In this document: in pieces, positions 24,684 through 33,094 of the stretch
Numbering within the stretch: position 1 is the first letter of the stretch
Layout: every line of letters starts with the position of its first letter
DNA from: Oscillospiraceae bacterium
GTDB taxonomy: Bacteria > Bacillota > Clostridia > Oscillospirales > Oscillospiraceae
Reading direction: 5' to 3'
Assembly: GCA_009784725.1 (NCBI GenBank)
Contig: WQXS01000003.1
Span: forward strand, 62,001 to 126,000
Length of the DNA stretch: 64,000 bases
Position numbers and translations under genes: made by a program
The notes under the pieces: generated by a model
Told to the model about the DNA's origin: nothing
The model's database searches: none
Seen by the model: only the letters and a program-made list of their open reading frames with translations

Positions 24684-25158
24684 TATGATATTTAAATATA
24701 GTTCCGGGGAAACCCTTATTTTTGACACTGAAAGCTGCCATTATTATATGGATATACCTGTCTTATATAATTTGGAAACATATGTAAATAAACCCATACG
24801 TTTCCTTTTCGACACAGGAGCATATGTGACAGTGATAAATAAAAGCACATCACTTTTCTTCGGGTTCGACAAACTATCACCGGTTATCGAACATTTTCCG
24901 TTAACAGGAATAGCCGGATCATGTGATGCCTCTCTTAAAATGATTCCCGGTATGGTCATCGGAGGTAAAATTTTTAAAGGTATAAAAGTTGCAATACCAC
25001 ATGATGACACAAAATATTGCATACTCGGTTTAAATGTTATTGAATATTTCAAATACATCTTTGATTCTGAAGATAACAGAATCTATATTTCCGACAATAA
25101 TAACTATAAAATGCCAAGTGAGTTAATGAGTGCTTCGGTATTAAATGTATCTAAGTAG
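24676..25158 (+). CDS. Retropepsin-like aspartic protease
   Basis: 160 residues with the clan AA aspartic protease pattern. RFLFDTGAYVTVINKS carries the catalytic DTG, and a hydrophobic flap region follows (FPLTGIAGS). The second hallmark, ILGLNVIEYFKYIFDSEDNR, is the xLG(x)N-type strand before the C-terminus. Such single-domain proteases act as homodimers. There is no signal peptide, so it should be cytoplasmic. No reverse transcriptase or gag-like gene is nearby, so this is not a retroelement. The biological substrate is unknown. Confidence 0.75.
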   Translation: MHDMIFKYSSGETLIFDTESCHYYMDIPVLYNLETYVNKPIRFLFDTGAYVTVINKSTSLFFGFDKLSPVIEHFPLTGIAGSCDASLKMIPGMVIGGKIFKGIKVAIPHDDTKYCILGLNVIEYFKYIFDSEDNRIYISDNNNYKMPSELMSASVLNVSK

Positions 25159-25221
25159 ATTGAAAGCCTTGCAATCACAATGTCACCACCACAGCAAACC
25201 CATAAGCTATCACCCAAAAAA

Positions 25222-25255
25222 GGATTCGTATTTGAGTTGGGTTGCTCCACCATAC
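25222..25255. other. Candidate right attachment-like site matching the tRNA-Val 3' end
   Basis: GGATTCG, GAGTT and CCACCATAC occur here in the same order as across the T-arm and CCA end of tRNA-Val (15178-15207), with different spacers. The 9-nt CCACCATAC (25247-25255) covers the tRNA CCA plus four following bases. Accessory genes end just before and core genes begin just after. The match is partial and could be chance. Confidence 0.3.
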
Positions 25256-25302
25256 ACCGTCCATTAGGTGAAATAAAATTCATCTTAATGGGCGGTTTTT
25301 TG

Positions 25303-25311
25303 TGGTATAAT
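25303..25311 (+). promoter_or_regulatory. Extended -10 promoter of the nagB operon
   Basis: TGGTATAAT preceded by a T-run (GGTTTTTTG) and no clear -35 box. The ATG is 38 nt downstream. The same TGG-TATAAT type precedes the PhoR-like gene. Confidence 0.5.
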
Positions 25312-25349
25312 GAGGGTATGGAATTTATGAGTTCTTGGAGAGTTAGTAT

Positions 25350-26075
25350 ATGCAGTTTATAGTTACACAAAGTATAGAAGAGTTTAATCGGAAAGCGGCG
25401 ATGCAGGTTTCGAAACAGGTGATTGTCAAGCCGGACAGTACTATCGGGCTTGCCACAGGTAATACTACAAAAGGTATTCATGAACAGGTTGTTAGGCAGC
25501 ATAGTGAACTGCCGGTTGATTATTCGCTTGCAAAAACCTGCAATCTCGATGAGTATATAGGAGCCGCACCCGATAACCCTGCAAGCTGCTCTTACAGGAT
25601 TCAAAACGAGTTACTGAGCCATATAAATATTTGCCCGGAAAATACTTATATACCAAACGGCATGAGTTCTCCGCCTGAGCTGGAGCTGGATGTTTTCAAG
25701 AACAAAATCAAGTCTTTCGGTGGTATTGACCTGCAAGTCATCGCAATCGGTGAAAACGGGCATATTGCGTTCAACGAGCCGGGAACTCCGTTTGAAAGTT
25801 CGTTTCATATAGTTCCGATTCCGCAAAGCACAGCGGCAGCCAGAGCCGTTCTTTTCGGCGGAGAGGAAAAGGTGCCGAAGTTCGGGATTACTGTCGGTAT
25901 CCGTGATATAATGATGTCAAAAAAAATCCTGCTTGTTGCGTCCGGTAAAACCAAAGCGGAAATGGTGAAGAATGTAGTAAACGGCCCCGTAACAGAGGAT
26001 GTACCCGCATCTGTTTTGCGTCTTCATCCGAATGTTATATTTATAGTTGACAGCGAAGCGGCAGCAAAGATGTAG
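25350..26075 (+). CDS. nagB: Glucosamine-6-phosphate deaminase
   Basis: NagB converts GlcN-6-P to fructose-6-P plus ammonia, the entry of amino sugars to glycolysis. The 241 residues have the family blocks GLATGNTTKGIHEQ (phosphate binding), CNLDEYIG (active-site Asp), IGENGHIAFNEPGTPF and GITVGIRDIMMSKK. The length is normal for the Firmicutes form. It is first in an operon with a GH4 enzyme and a BadF-type kinase. nagA is not in the window. Confidence 0.93.
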   Translation: MQFIVTQSIEEFNRKAAMQVSKQVIVKPDSTIGLATGNTTKGIHEQVVRQHSELPVDYSLAKTCNLDEYIGAAPDNPASCSYRIQNELLSHINICPENTYIPNGMSSPPELELDVFKNKIKSFGGIDLQVIAIGENGHIAFNEPGTPFESSFHIVPIPQSTAAARAVLFGGEEKVPKFGITVGIRDIMMSKKILLVASGKTKAEMVKNVVNGPVTEDVPASVLRLHPNVIFIVDSEAAAKM

Positions 26076-26105
26076 AACAGAAGATCATAAAGGAGAACAG
26101 CAGGT

Positions 26106-27365
26106 ATGAAAATATCCATTATCGGTGCGGGCAGCTCATACACACCCGAACTTATTGAAAAGCTTGCGGAAATAAAAGAACGGTTACCGGTTACTAAAAT
26201 TTCGCTTATGGACATCGATTCAAAACGGTTGGAAGCCGTTTCCGGGTTTTGCAAACGATATGCAAAAAAGCTGGATTTGCAAGTAAAGCTTGAATCCACA
26301 ACCGACTTGGACAAAGCTGTTTCAGGCTCATCCTTTATATGCCCGCAAATTCGTGTCGGAGGAAATATCTGCCGTATAAATGATGAAAAAATCCCTCTTT
26401 CAATGGGTCTAATAGGACAGGAAACAACAGGACCCGGCGGATTTATGAAAGCCCTGCGCACAATTCCCGCCATGATGGAAATTGCAGACTCAATGAAAAA
26501 GAACGCTCCCGATGCATGGATGATTAATTATACAAACCCGACCGGAATAATTTCCCAGGTACTCCATGATTATACTGATATTAAATGCGCGGCACTATGT
26601 TCCGGCGGAATCCGTCCTGCATGGATAGTCTCCGAAGTCCTGGGAGTAAATGCAAAAGATGTCAAATACGACATTTTCGGGCTCAACCATCTTAACTATG
26701 CATATAACATCACCATAAAAGGACGCAGCCTTACAAAACATGAACTTAATAAGGTCGCATCCGATGTTGATACGGTATCGGCAGAGCTCTCCGTAAAACT
26801 GGGAGTTATACTCAGCGGCTACCTGCAATATTATTACCACAGAAACACGGTACTCAAAAAACTGCAAAAAGAAAAAAAATCAAGAGGCGAAGTTGTTCTT
26901 GAAATGGAAAAGGAAATATTCAAAGACTTTAACAACCCCGAATTTGCAGACAAACCACCGTCACTAAAAAAACGGGGAGGCGGAGGCTATTCAACTGTGG
27001 CAACGGACGTAATGACCGCAATTTATAATAACAACGATACATGGCATGTTGTTAATGTGCCGAATAACGGAGTATTTAAGTTTTTGCCTGATAATGCGGT
27101 TGTTGAAACAGCGGTTCTTATTAACTCAAGCGGAATAAAGCCCGTAACGGCAGAACCCCCGCCGAAAGCAGTCTGGGGCCTTATTTCGATGGTCAAAAAT
27201 TATGAAATGCTCACCGCAGAGGCAGCTGTTACCGGAGATTATGACACTGCCCTTATGGCACTGACTCATCATCCGCTTGTCGGCGATTATGATGTTGCAA
27301 AAAAACTTTTCGACAAAATGCTTGAAGCAAACAAGGACTACCTTCCATTGTTTTTCAAAAAATGA
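26106..27365 (+). CDS. GH4 family NAD-dependent 6-phospho-glycosidase
   Basis: GH4 enzymes use NAD+ and a divalent metal to cleave 6-phospho-glycosides by an oxidation-elimination route. The N-terminal Rossmann motif is IIGAGSSYTPELIE. SSFICPQIRVGGNICRINDE and GQETTGPGGFMKALR are typical of the phospho-beta-glucosidase branch. NYTNPTG, the metal cysteine in ALCSGG and GLNHLNY complete the active site. 419 residues is normal. Placed between nagB and an amino-sugar kinase, its substrate may be an amino-sugar phosphodisaccharide instead of cellobiose phosphate, which is inference. Confidence 0.9.
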   Translation: MKISIIGAGSSYTPELIEKLAEIKERLPVTKISLMDIDSKRLEAVSGFCKRYAKKLDLQVKLESTTDLDKAVSGSSFICPQIRVGGNICRINDEKIPLSMGLIGQETTGPGGFMKALRTIPAMMEIADSMKKNAPDAWMINYTNPTGIISQVLHDYTDIKCAALCSGGIRPAWIVSEVLGVNAKDVKYDIFGLNHLNYAYNITIKGRSLTKHELNKVASDVDTVSAELSVKLGVILSGYLQYYYHRNTVLKKLQKEKKSRGEVVLEMEKEIFKDFNNPEFADKPPSLKKRGGGGYSTVATDVMTAIYNNNDTWHVVNVPNNGVFKFLPDNAVVETAVLINSSGIKPVTAEPPPKAVWGLISMVKNYEMLTAEAAVTGDYDTALMALTHHPLVGDYDVAKKLFDKMLEANKDYLPLFFKK

Positions 27366-27390
27366 ATATATTTAAGCGGGGTGATTCATA

Positions 27391-28407
27391 ATGCCGGTTA
27401 TTTTGTCAATAGACCAGGGTGGAACTAAAACCGATGTGTTAATTGCCGATGATAAGGGAAATATACTTGGTTACGGAAACGACAGGGATTGGAAGCAGAT
27501 TCCGGGAGAGCGCCGTAATATACGAATGGTCCGAATCCGTCATGCGGCAGACAAAGCAATAGATGAAGCAGGGTTAAGCTACCCGGACATAAGCAATGTT
27601 TCCGCATGCTGCACCGGAGCGGATTGGGATTTCGAGTATGAACTCGGGCGGAAAAATATCCGGGAAACTCTTGGAATTAATAATGTAGAACTTTATAATG
27701 ACTGCATCGGAGCCTTACGCGGGGGTACAACGATAATAAATAACGACTGTGCCGTACTATGTCTCGGCAGCGGTGCAAATTGCGCAGTTTTTAACAAAGA
27801 AGGAAGAATGCACACGTTCCACTATTACCTAAAAGGTGAACATCAGGGTGCCGATGCTATAGGAAATTTTATTTTTCAGGCAGTACTCGATGCACAGGCA
27901 AAGCTTGGCGGTAAAACAGTACTGACAGACCTGTTGCTTGAAGAAACCGGCTATAAAAATGTCGATGAGTTGTTTATGATGATAACAACCGGACGCTCGG
28001 AGCATGAAGAACCGATATATCCGGTATATAAGGATTATGCACATTTACTGTTTCATGCAATAGAGCAAAATGATGCTATTTCACTTTCATATCTTGATTG
28101 GCTGTGTAAAGAATTGGTGAAATACGTTGAAATAGGAGTTAATGAACTATCCATAGGTCAGCGAAACCTTGATGTGGTTTTGTCGGGAGGTGTCCCGAAA
28201 AGCGGAGATATCATGCGTGAGCGTTTACATTTTTATCTGACACAGGCATTGCCGAATGCAGTTTTAATAGACGCAAAGCTGGAGCCCGTTGTCGGAGCCC
28301 TGCTGCTCGGATATGACAGGGTTTATCCGGACGGTATACCGAAAAATATAACAGAGACTCTTGAACAAAATTGCATAGACCGCAAGCTGCTCAGAGAGCA
28401 ACGATAA
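27391..28407 (+). CDS. BadF/NagK-type ATPase, probable amino-sugar kinase
   Basis: 338 residues of the BadF/BadG/BcrA ASKHA family. SIDQGGTKTDVLIAD is the phosphate-1 motif, CLGSGANCAVF the phosphate-2 region, and VVLSGGVPKSGD the adenosine region. Members of this size are usually N-acetylglucosamine or MurNAc kinases and not dehydratase activases, because the cluster-binding cysteines are absent. The context after nagB and GH4 supports phosphorylation of GlcNAc or a related sugar released by GH4. Confidence 0.8.
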   Translation: MPVILSIDQGGTKTDVLIADDKGNILGYGNDRDWKQIPGERRNIRMVRIRHAADKAIDEAGLSYPDISNVSACCTGADWDFEYELGRKNIRETLGINNVELYNDCIGALRGGTTIINNDCAVLCLGSGANCAVFNKEGRMHTFHYYLKGEHQGADAIGNFIFQAVLDAQAKLGGKTVLTDLLLEETGYKNVDELFMMITTGRSEHEEPIYPVYKDYAHLLFHAIEQNDAISLSYLDWLCKELVKYVEIGVNELSIGQRNLDVVLSGGVPKSGDIMRERLHFYLTQALPNAVLIDAKLEPVVGALLLGYDRVYPDGIPKNITETLEQNCIDRKLLREQR

Positions 28408-28461
28408 TTTCAGTTTATAATGATACAGAAAGATGAAGTTCATCTTGATAGACAGTTTTTA

Positions 28462-28470
28462 TGGTATAAT
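28462..28470 (+). promoter_or_regulatory. Extended -10 promoter before the PhoR-like gene
   Basis: TGGTATAAT after a T-run (GACAGTTTTTA). A weak TTGATA at 28445 lies only 14 nt upstream, so the extended -10 element probably dominates. Confidence 0.4.
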
Positions 28471-28504
28471 ATAAAATAATCGTAAAAAAACTCGGGGAGT
28501 GTTT

Positions 28505-29488
28505 ATGAAGAAGCGTATATTTATCAGTTTTTTTGTTCTGGTTTTGCTTTGTGTGCTGATGCTTACGGCGTCGGTGAGTATTATTGTTTATAATGCAACG
28601 AGGGTCAGAGAGATTACTTCGATTAAAGACAGGGCAAATCTTGTTGCGGAGATTCTTAATAATGCCGTGGAGCAGAATCTTTCTTTTAATTATTCCAACT
28701 TCAATGCCGATGCTGCAAGAATAACTATAATTTCATATGACGGCACGGTTTTGCTTGATAACAAAGCAAATCCGGCAACTCTTGAAAATCACGCTGACCG
28801 TGAAGAGTTTAAGGAAGCTCTGGAAAACGGTTGGGGAGAGTCAATGAGATTTTCCGCAACAAACAACACCGACACATATTATTATGCAATCAGGCTGAGC
28901 AGCGGCAACGTACTGCGGATATCAAAAACCGTCGACAGGATTACGGGAGTATTTACCGATGTACTTCTTTCTTTGACGGGTATCACAATAACCGTTTTAA
29001 TAATTGCAGGTATCCTTGCAGGCAGGCTGACAAAAAGTATTATCAATCCGCTAAATAACATCGATTTCGATACGGATAACCCGCCGGCATACGATGAGCT
29101 TTCGCCGTTTATGCGAAAAATAGACCGGCAAAAGTCCGAAATAGCAAATCAGGTTACCATGCTCAAAAACCGTGCGGAAACGATTGATGCAATCACAGGC
29201 AGCATGAAAGAGGGGCTTGTACTCATGGATAAAGACGGGATAATGCTGTCCGTAAATAAAAGTGCAACCGGCATTCTGGGCGGAGATAATCTTGTCGGAA
29301 TGAACATTTTGCATGTAAATCGTGATGCCGGATTCCAAAAAGGTGTTGAAGAATGTCTTTCAGGGAAGAACATTGAAATTGCATTTAATAAAGACGGTAA
29401 AAGCTATAATGTCTTTTTCAGCCCGGTCCATGATTATGAAATAACAGGCGGTGTTATTCTTTTCTGTGACAGCAAGGAAAAGAGCTAA
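28505..29488 (+). CDS. PhoR-like membrane sensor lacking the histidine kinase core
   Basis: The protein has TM1 (about residues 6-28), an extracellular sensor of about 130 residues, TM2 (about 160-180, LLSLTGITITVLIIAGILAG), a linker and a PAS domain (MKEGLVLMDKDGIMLSVNK). It matches PhoR/WalK N-terminal halves but stops at GGVILFCDSKEKS, exactly where HisKA should begin. No HisKA or HATPase sequence follows in any frame of the 199-nt gap, and no response regulator is nearby. I start at ATG 28505 (GGGGAG 6 nt upstream), not GTG 28499. It immediately precedes the pst operon, so a phosphate-sensing role without own kinase activity is inferred. Confidence 0.75.
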   Translation: MKKRIFISFFVLVLLCVLMLTASVSIIVYNATRVREITSIKDRANLVAEILNNAVEQNLSFNYSNFNADAARITIISYDGTVLLDNKANPATLENHADREEFKEALENGWGESMRFSATNNTDTYYYAIRLSSGNVLRISKTVDRITGVFTDVLLSLTGITITVLIIAGILAGRLTKSIINPLNNIDFDTDNPPAYDELSPFMRKIDRQKSEIANQVTMLKNRAETIDAITGSMKEGLVLMDKDGIMLSVNKSATGILGGDNLVGMNILHVNRDAGFQKGVEECLSGKNIEIAFNKDGKSYNVFFSPVHDYEITGGVILFCDSKEKS

Positions 29489-29649
29489 GCGTAATCAATA
29501 ACAAACATAAATTTCATAAAAAAAGCAAATGAAAAATCAAAACTTCCCCATAACAAAAAAAGAGAACCAAAACGCACCTTTTTTATTGATAATTACCACT
29601 GTTATTTTTACAGTATAATGATATGATGATGACGATATTTTTGCGATAC

Positions 29650-29666
29650 TTAACAACTTGTTTACA
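29650..29666 (+). promoter_or_regulatory. Possible PhoP-type box upstream of pstB1
   Basis: TTAACA-acttg-TTTACA are two direct repeats with a 5-nt spacer, the pattern of Gram-positive Pho boxes (TTAACA at 11-nt period). They lie 22 nt before the GTG but downstream of a TATAAT at 29614-29619, an unusual position for an activator. Confidence 0.35.
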
Positions 29667-29687
29667 TAAAAACATAGGCAGGTAGCT

Positions 29688-30473
29688 GTGACAGAAACAA
29701 AGCCGAAAATTAAAATAAGAACCGTAGACCTGAATCTGCACTACGGTTCATTCCATGCGCTTGAGGATATAACAATGGATATCGAAGAGTGTAAAATTAC
29801 CGCAATTATCGGACCGTCGGGTTGCGGCAAGTCCACACTTCTGCGTGTTTTCAACCGCATGAATGACTTAATCCCTTCGTGTAAAACAACAGGTGAGATT
29901 TTATTGGATGAAAAGCCGATTTACGGAAAAAATATTGATGTCGTTGAGCACAGAAAAAAAGTCGGAATGGTTTTTCAAAAACCGAACGTTTTTCCGATGA
30001 GTATTTATGAAAATATAACTATTGCACCGAAACGGCACGGAATTAAAAGCAGAAGACGTCTTGATGAAACAGTCGAGCGGAGCCTTAAACAGGTTGCACT
30101 TTGGGATGAAGTCAAAGACGACCTCGGCAAATCCGCACAGGAGCTGCCCGCAGGCGCACAGCAGCGTTTATGCATTGCAAGAGCCGTAGCGGTTGAGCCC
30201 GATGTAATTTTGATGGATGAATCATGCAGCGCTCTTGACCCCGAGTCAACTATGAAAATCGAAGAGCTTATGTTTGAACTCGTTAAAAAATACACAATTA
30301 TTATTGTCACACACAGTATGGAGCAAGCCCGGCGTGTTTCTGATATGTCGGCTTTTATTATGCTCAATAAAAATCTTGTGGGTTCGTTACACGAGTACGG
30401 CCCGACTCTTGATTTATTCTCCAAACCGAAAAGTACGGTAACAGAGGACTATATTACCGGAAGATTCGGATAG
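29688..30473 (+). CDS. pstB: Phosphate ABC transporter ATPase, PstB-type, with degenerate signature motif
   Basis: 261 residues, clear PstB including the C-terminal DYITGRFG. Walker [15 protein letters not shown]-loop [18 protein letters not shown], Walker [14 protein letters not shown] (catalytic Glu present) and H-loop VTHSMEQA are intact. The ABC signature, normally LSGGQQQR, reads ELPAGAQQR: the key Ser is Pro, the first Gly is Ala and the Gln is Ala. This subunit can bind ATP in its own Walker site but should not complete a partner's site. A second PstB at the end of the operon has the opposite defects. GTG start with GGCAGG upstream. Confidence 0.92.
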   Translation: MTETKPKIKIRTVDLNLHYGSFHALEDITMDIEECKITAIIGPSGCGKSTLLRVFNRMNDLIPSCKTTGEILLDEKPIYGKNIDVVEHRKKVGMVFQKPNVFPMSIYENITIAPKRHGIKSRRRLDETVERSLKQVALWDEVKDDLGKSAQELPAGAQQRLCIARAVAVEPDVILMDESCSALDPESTMKIEELMFELVKKYTIIIVTHSMEQARRVSDMSAFIMLNKNLVGSLHEYGPTLDLFSKPKSTVTEDYITGRFG

Positions 30474-30488
30474 AAAGGTACAGACCAA

Positions 30489-31292
30489 ATGAGGCTTACC
30501 GTTTTAATTTTATTAATTTTATCGGTATTTACACTCACCGCATGCAGTTCGGGAGCGGGAAATACCGTTATCGTTGCAGGCTCCACATCGGTTCAACCGT
30601 ATGCCGAAGTACTTGCGGAAAATTATTCAATAATTTTCCCTGACCGTGCAGTTGATATTCAAGGCGGAGGGTCTTCTACCGGAATAAGAGCGGCACAATC
30701 GGGGACGGCAGATATCGGAATGTCTTCACGTGAGCTTACCGAAGAAGAACAGGAAATGTGGAATATAGTAATTGCAAAGGACGGACTTGTTTTAATCGTG
30801 CATCCGCAAAATCCGGTTAACGGTCTTACACTTGAGCAGGTACGAAGGATTTATACGGGAGATGTGACAAACTGGCTTGAGGTAGGCGGAGCAGACAGAC
30901 GCATTCATGTTATCACCAGGGAAGAAGGCTCCGGTACACGGGGAGCATTTGAAGATATGCTTATGGAAAACAACCTTATAACGTCACGTGCAATAGTCCA
31001 AAATACAAACGGTTCGGTCAGGCAGCTTGTAAGCAATGACATCGATTCAATAGGATTTCTGTCACTCGGTCTTGCAGACCAAAGTGTCAAAGCGCTTGAG
31101 CTTGACGGCGTTGCACCGACATGGAATAACGTAATGCTTGGTGATTATACGCTGTTTCGGCAATTTTACTTCGTATCGGCAGAAAAACCGTCAGATTATG
31201 TTAAACTGTTTATTGATTTTGCTCTGTCCGAAGAAGGGCAGCGTCTTCTTATGCTTGAGGGTTTAATTACCGACATGAAAGAGGCAGAATAA
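30489..31292 (+). CDS. pstS: Phosphate-binding lipoprotein PstS
   Basis: The extracellular phosphate receptor for the Pst importer. The N-terminus is a lipoprotein signal: hydrophobic LILLILSVFTLTAC with the lipobox cysteine, then SSGAGN. The mature protein has the PstS ligand blocks AGSTSVQPYAEVLAE, GGGSSTGIRAAQSGTADIG and TREEGSGTRGAFE. 267 residues fits the Gram-positive type. The stop overlaps the pstC start by one base (TAATG). Confidence 0.93.
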   Translation: MRLTVLILLILSVFTLTACSSGAGNTVIVAGSTSVQPYAEVLAENYSIIFPDRAVDIQGGGSSTGIRAAQSGTADIGMSSRELTEEEQEMWNIVIAKDGLVLIVHPQNPVNGLTLEQVRRIYTGDVTNWLEVGGADRRIHVITREEGSGTRGAFEDMLMENNLITSRAIVQNTNGSVRQLVSNDIDSIGFLSLGLADQSVKALELDGVAPTWNNVMLGDYTLFRQFYFVSAEKPSDYVKLFIDFALSEEGQRLLMLEGLITDMKEAE

Positions 31293-32149
31293 TGAAAAAA
31301 ACTTTTAAGGACAAACTGTCAGAACGTATATTTCTCGCACTTGCGCTTTCTTCAATATCTGCGCTTGCTCTTATAACGGTATTTATTATTATTCAAGGAG
31401 CACCGATAATCGGAAGTGTCGGTATTTTCAATTTTATTTTCGGAATGACATGGGCACCGAGCCAGGGTGAATTCGGAATATTCCCCATGATTGTCGGAAC
31501 TCTTGCGGTTACACTCGGAGCAATGGTTCTTGGAGTACCAATCGGTATCTGCAGTGCGGTTTTCCTCGCAGAATTTGCACCCGTGCCTGTCCGTAATATG
31601 TTTCGTCCCGCAATTCAGCTGCTCGCAGGTATTCCGTCGGTTGTATACGGATTTTGGGGGCTTATATTTATCGTTCCTCTTATACGCGATTACCTTGGCG
31701 GACCGGGGCTCAGTATTCTCGCAGGGTCGATTGTACTTGCGATTATGATTCTTCCGACGGTAATAAGCATAACGGAGGTATCGATAATCGCATTGCCGAG
31801 GACATATAAAGAGGGTGCGCTTGCACTCGGCATGTCACACTGGCAGGCGATATATTCCGTTCAGCTGCCGGCAGCGAAGTCCGGCATTGTTGCAGCGGTA
31901 ATACTCGGAACAGGCCGTGCAATAGGTGAAACAATGGCAGTTATAATGGTACTCGGAAATGCGCCTGCTCTGCCGAGGTCCATCCTTGACCCTGTCAGAA
32001 CACTTACAACAAACATCGGCATTGAAATGGGTTATGCAACAGGAGACCACAGGCAGGCATTGTTTGCGACCGGAATTGTACTCTTCATTTTAATAATGAC
32101 ATTAAATATCACAGCGCAATATATTACACGAAAGAAAAAACAAAAGTAA
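31292..32149 (+). CDS. pstC: Phosphate ABC transporter permease PstC
   Basis: 285 residues with six predicted membrane segments. PstC features are GTLAVTLGAMVLGVPIGI, the QLLAGIPSVVYGFWGL block and the cytoplasmic EAA loop (TYKEGALALGMSHWQAIYSV) that docks on the ATPase. GTGRAIGETMAVIMVLGNAP is also typical. It lies between pstS and pstA. Confidence 0.93.
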   Translation: MKKTFKDKLSERIFLALALSSISALALITVFIIIQGAPIIGSVGIFNFIFGMTWAPSQGEFGIFPMIVGTLAVTLGAMVLGVPIGICSAVFLAEFAPVPVRNMFRPAIQLLAGIPSVVYGFWGLIFIVPLIRDYLGGPGLSILAGSIVLAIMILPTVISITEVSIIALPRTYKEGALALGMSHWQAIYSVQLPAAKSGIVAAVILGTGRAIGETMAVIMVLGNAPALPRSILDPVRTLTTNIGIEMGYATGDHRQALFATGIVLFILIMTLNITAQYITRKKKQK

Positions 32150-32252
32150 TTTGGGGTTAAGCAATACAGTGCAAGATAAAAGCTAACAATCAGAACAAAT
32201 AAATAATACCCGGCAAGACCCGGTAAAGCAAAACGAAAGGAAACCTCGAACA

Positions 32253-33080
32253 ATGAAACTAAGCACACGCTCCGGTGAAAGGATAGCAAAAATCCTAATT
32301 TGGACAGCCGCTGTTTTTGTACTTGCCGTGCTTTTATTCATCATTATTTACATACTCGCAAGAGGTATTCCCGTTATCAGCTGGAGCTTTCTGACAGAAA
32401 TGCCCCGAAGCATGGGACGGGAGGGAGGCATTGCCTCAGCCGTTGTCGGTACACTGCTTGTTACAACAGTCGCAATTTTGATTGCAGCACCTTTTGGAAT
32501 CGGCACGGCATTTTATCTTGCCGAATACACAAAAGAGGGTGTTATCACAAGAATTATTCGCTTTTGCGCAGAGTCGCTTGCAGGAATCCCTTCAATTGTA
32601 TACGGCCTGTTCGGTTTCATCTTTTTCGTCATATATCTCAACCTCGGCTGGTCGGTATTGTCGGGCGGACTGACTCTTGCATTTATGATTTTGCCGACTA
32701 TAATACGAACCTCCGAGGAAGCGATTCTTGCCGTTCCGAAGATTTACCGTGAGGTCAGTTTTTCACTCAGCGCAACAAAAACTCAAACGATTTTCAAAGT
32801 AGTACTGCCATCGGCTCTTCGGGGTATAGCAAACGGAATAATTCTGGGACTCGGACGCTGTATTGCCGAAACAGCAGCAGTAATGCTTACAGCAGGTTCT
32901 GCTCTGCGGATGGCTTTTTCACTTTTCGATTCGACAAGAACAATGGCGGTTCATTTCTATATTCTTGCAGTCGAAGGGATTTCAATGGAAAATGCTTACG
33001 GCACAGCCGCACTGTTGATTATATTGATTTTCCTGATTAACGTTGTATTTAATGCGCTGGTAAACCGTTTTGTAAGATAA
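32253..33080 (+). CDS. pstA: Phosphate ABC transporter permease PstA
   Basis: 275 residues, six membrane segments. AESLAGIPSIVYGLFGFIFF and the EAA loop IYREVSFSLSATKTQTIFKV are homologous to PstC, as expected for the heterodimeric permease. GLGRCIAETAAVMLTAGSA is the PstA C-terminal block. A 103-nt gap separates it from pstC, and its own AAAGGAAA site precedes the ATG. No independent promoter was recognised. A membrane heterodimer next to two different ATPases fits a fully asymmetric importer. Confidence 0.93.
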   Translation: MKLSTRSGERIAKILIWTAAVFVLAVLLFIIIYILARGIPVISWSFLTEMPRSMGREGGIASAVVGTLLVTTVAILIAAPFGIGTAFYLAEYTKEGVITRIIRFCAESLAGIPSIVYGLFGFIFFVIYLNLGWSVLSGGLTLAFMILPTIIRTSEEAILAVPKIYREVSFSLSATKTQTIFKVVLPSALRGIANGIILGLGRCIAETAAVMLTAGSALRMAFSLFDSTRTMAVHFYILAVEGISMENAYGTAALLIILIFLINVVFNALVNRFVR

Positions 33081-33094
33081 ATAAGGAGTTTAAA

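Noticed and set aside
24676-25158. Retroelement protease
   Set aside because: No reverse transcriptase, integrase or gag-like gene; the protease stands alone with a small partner.
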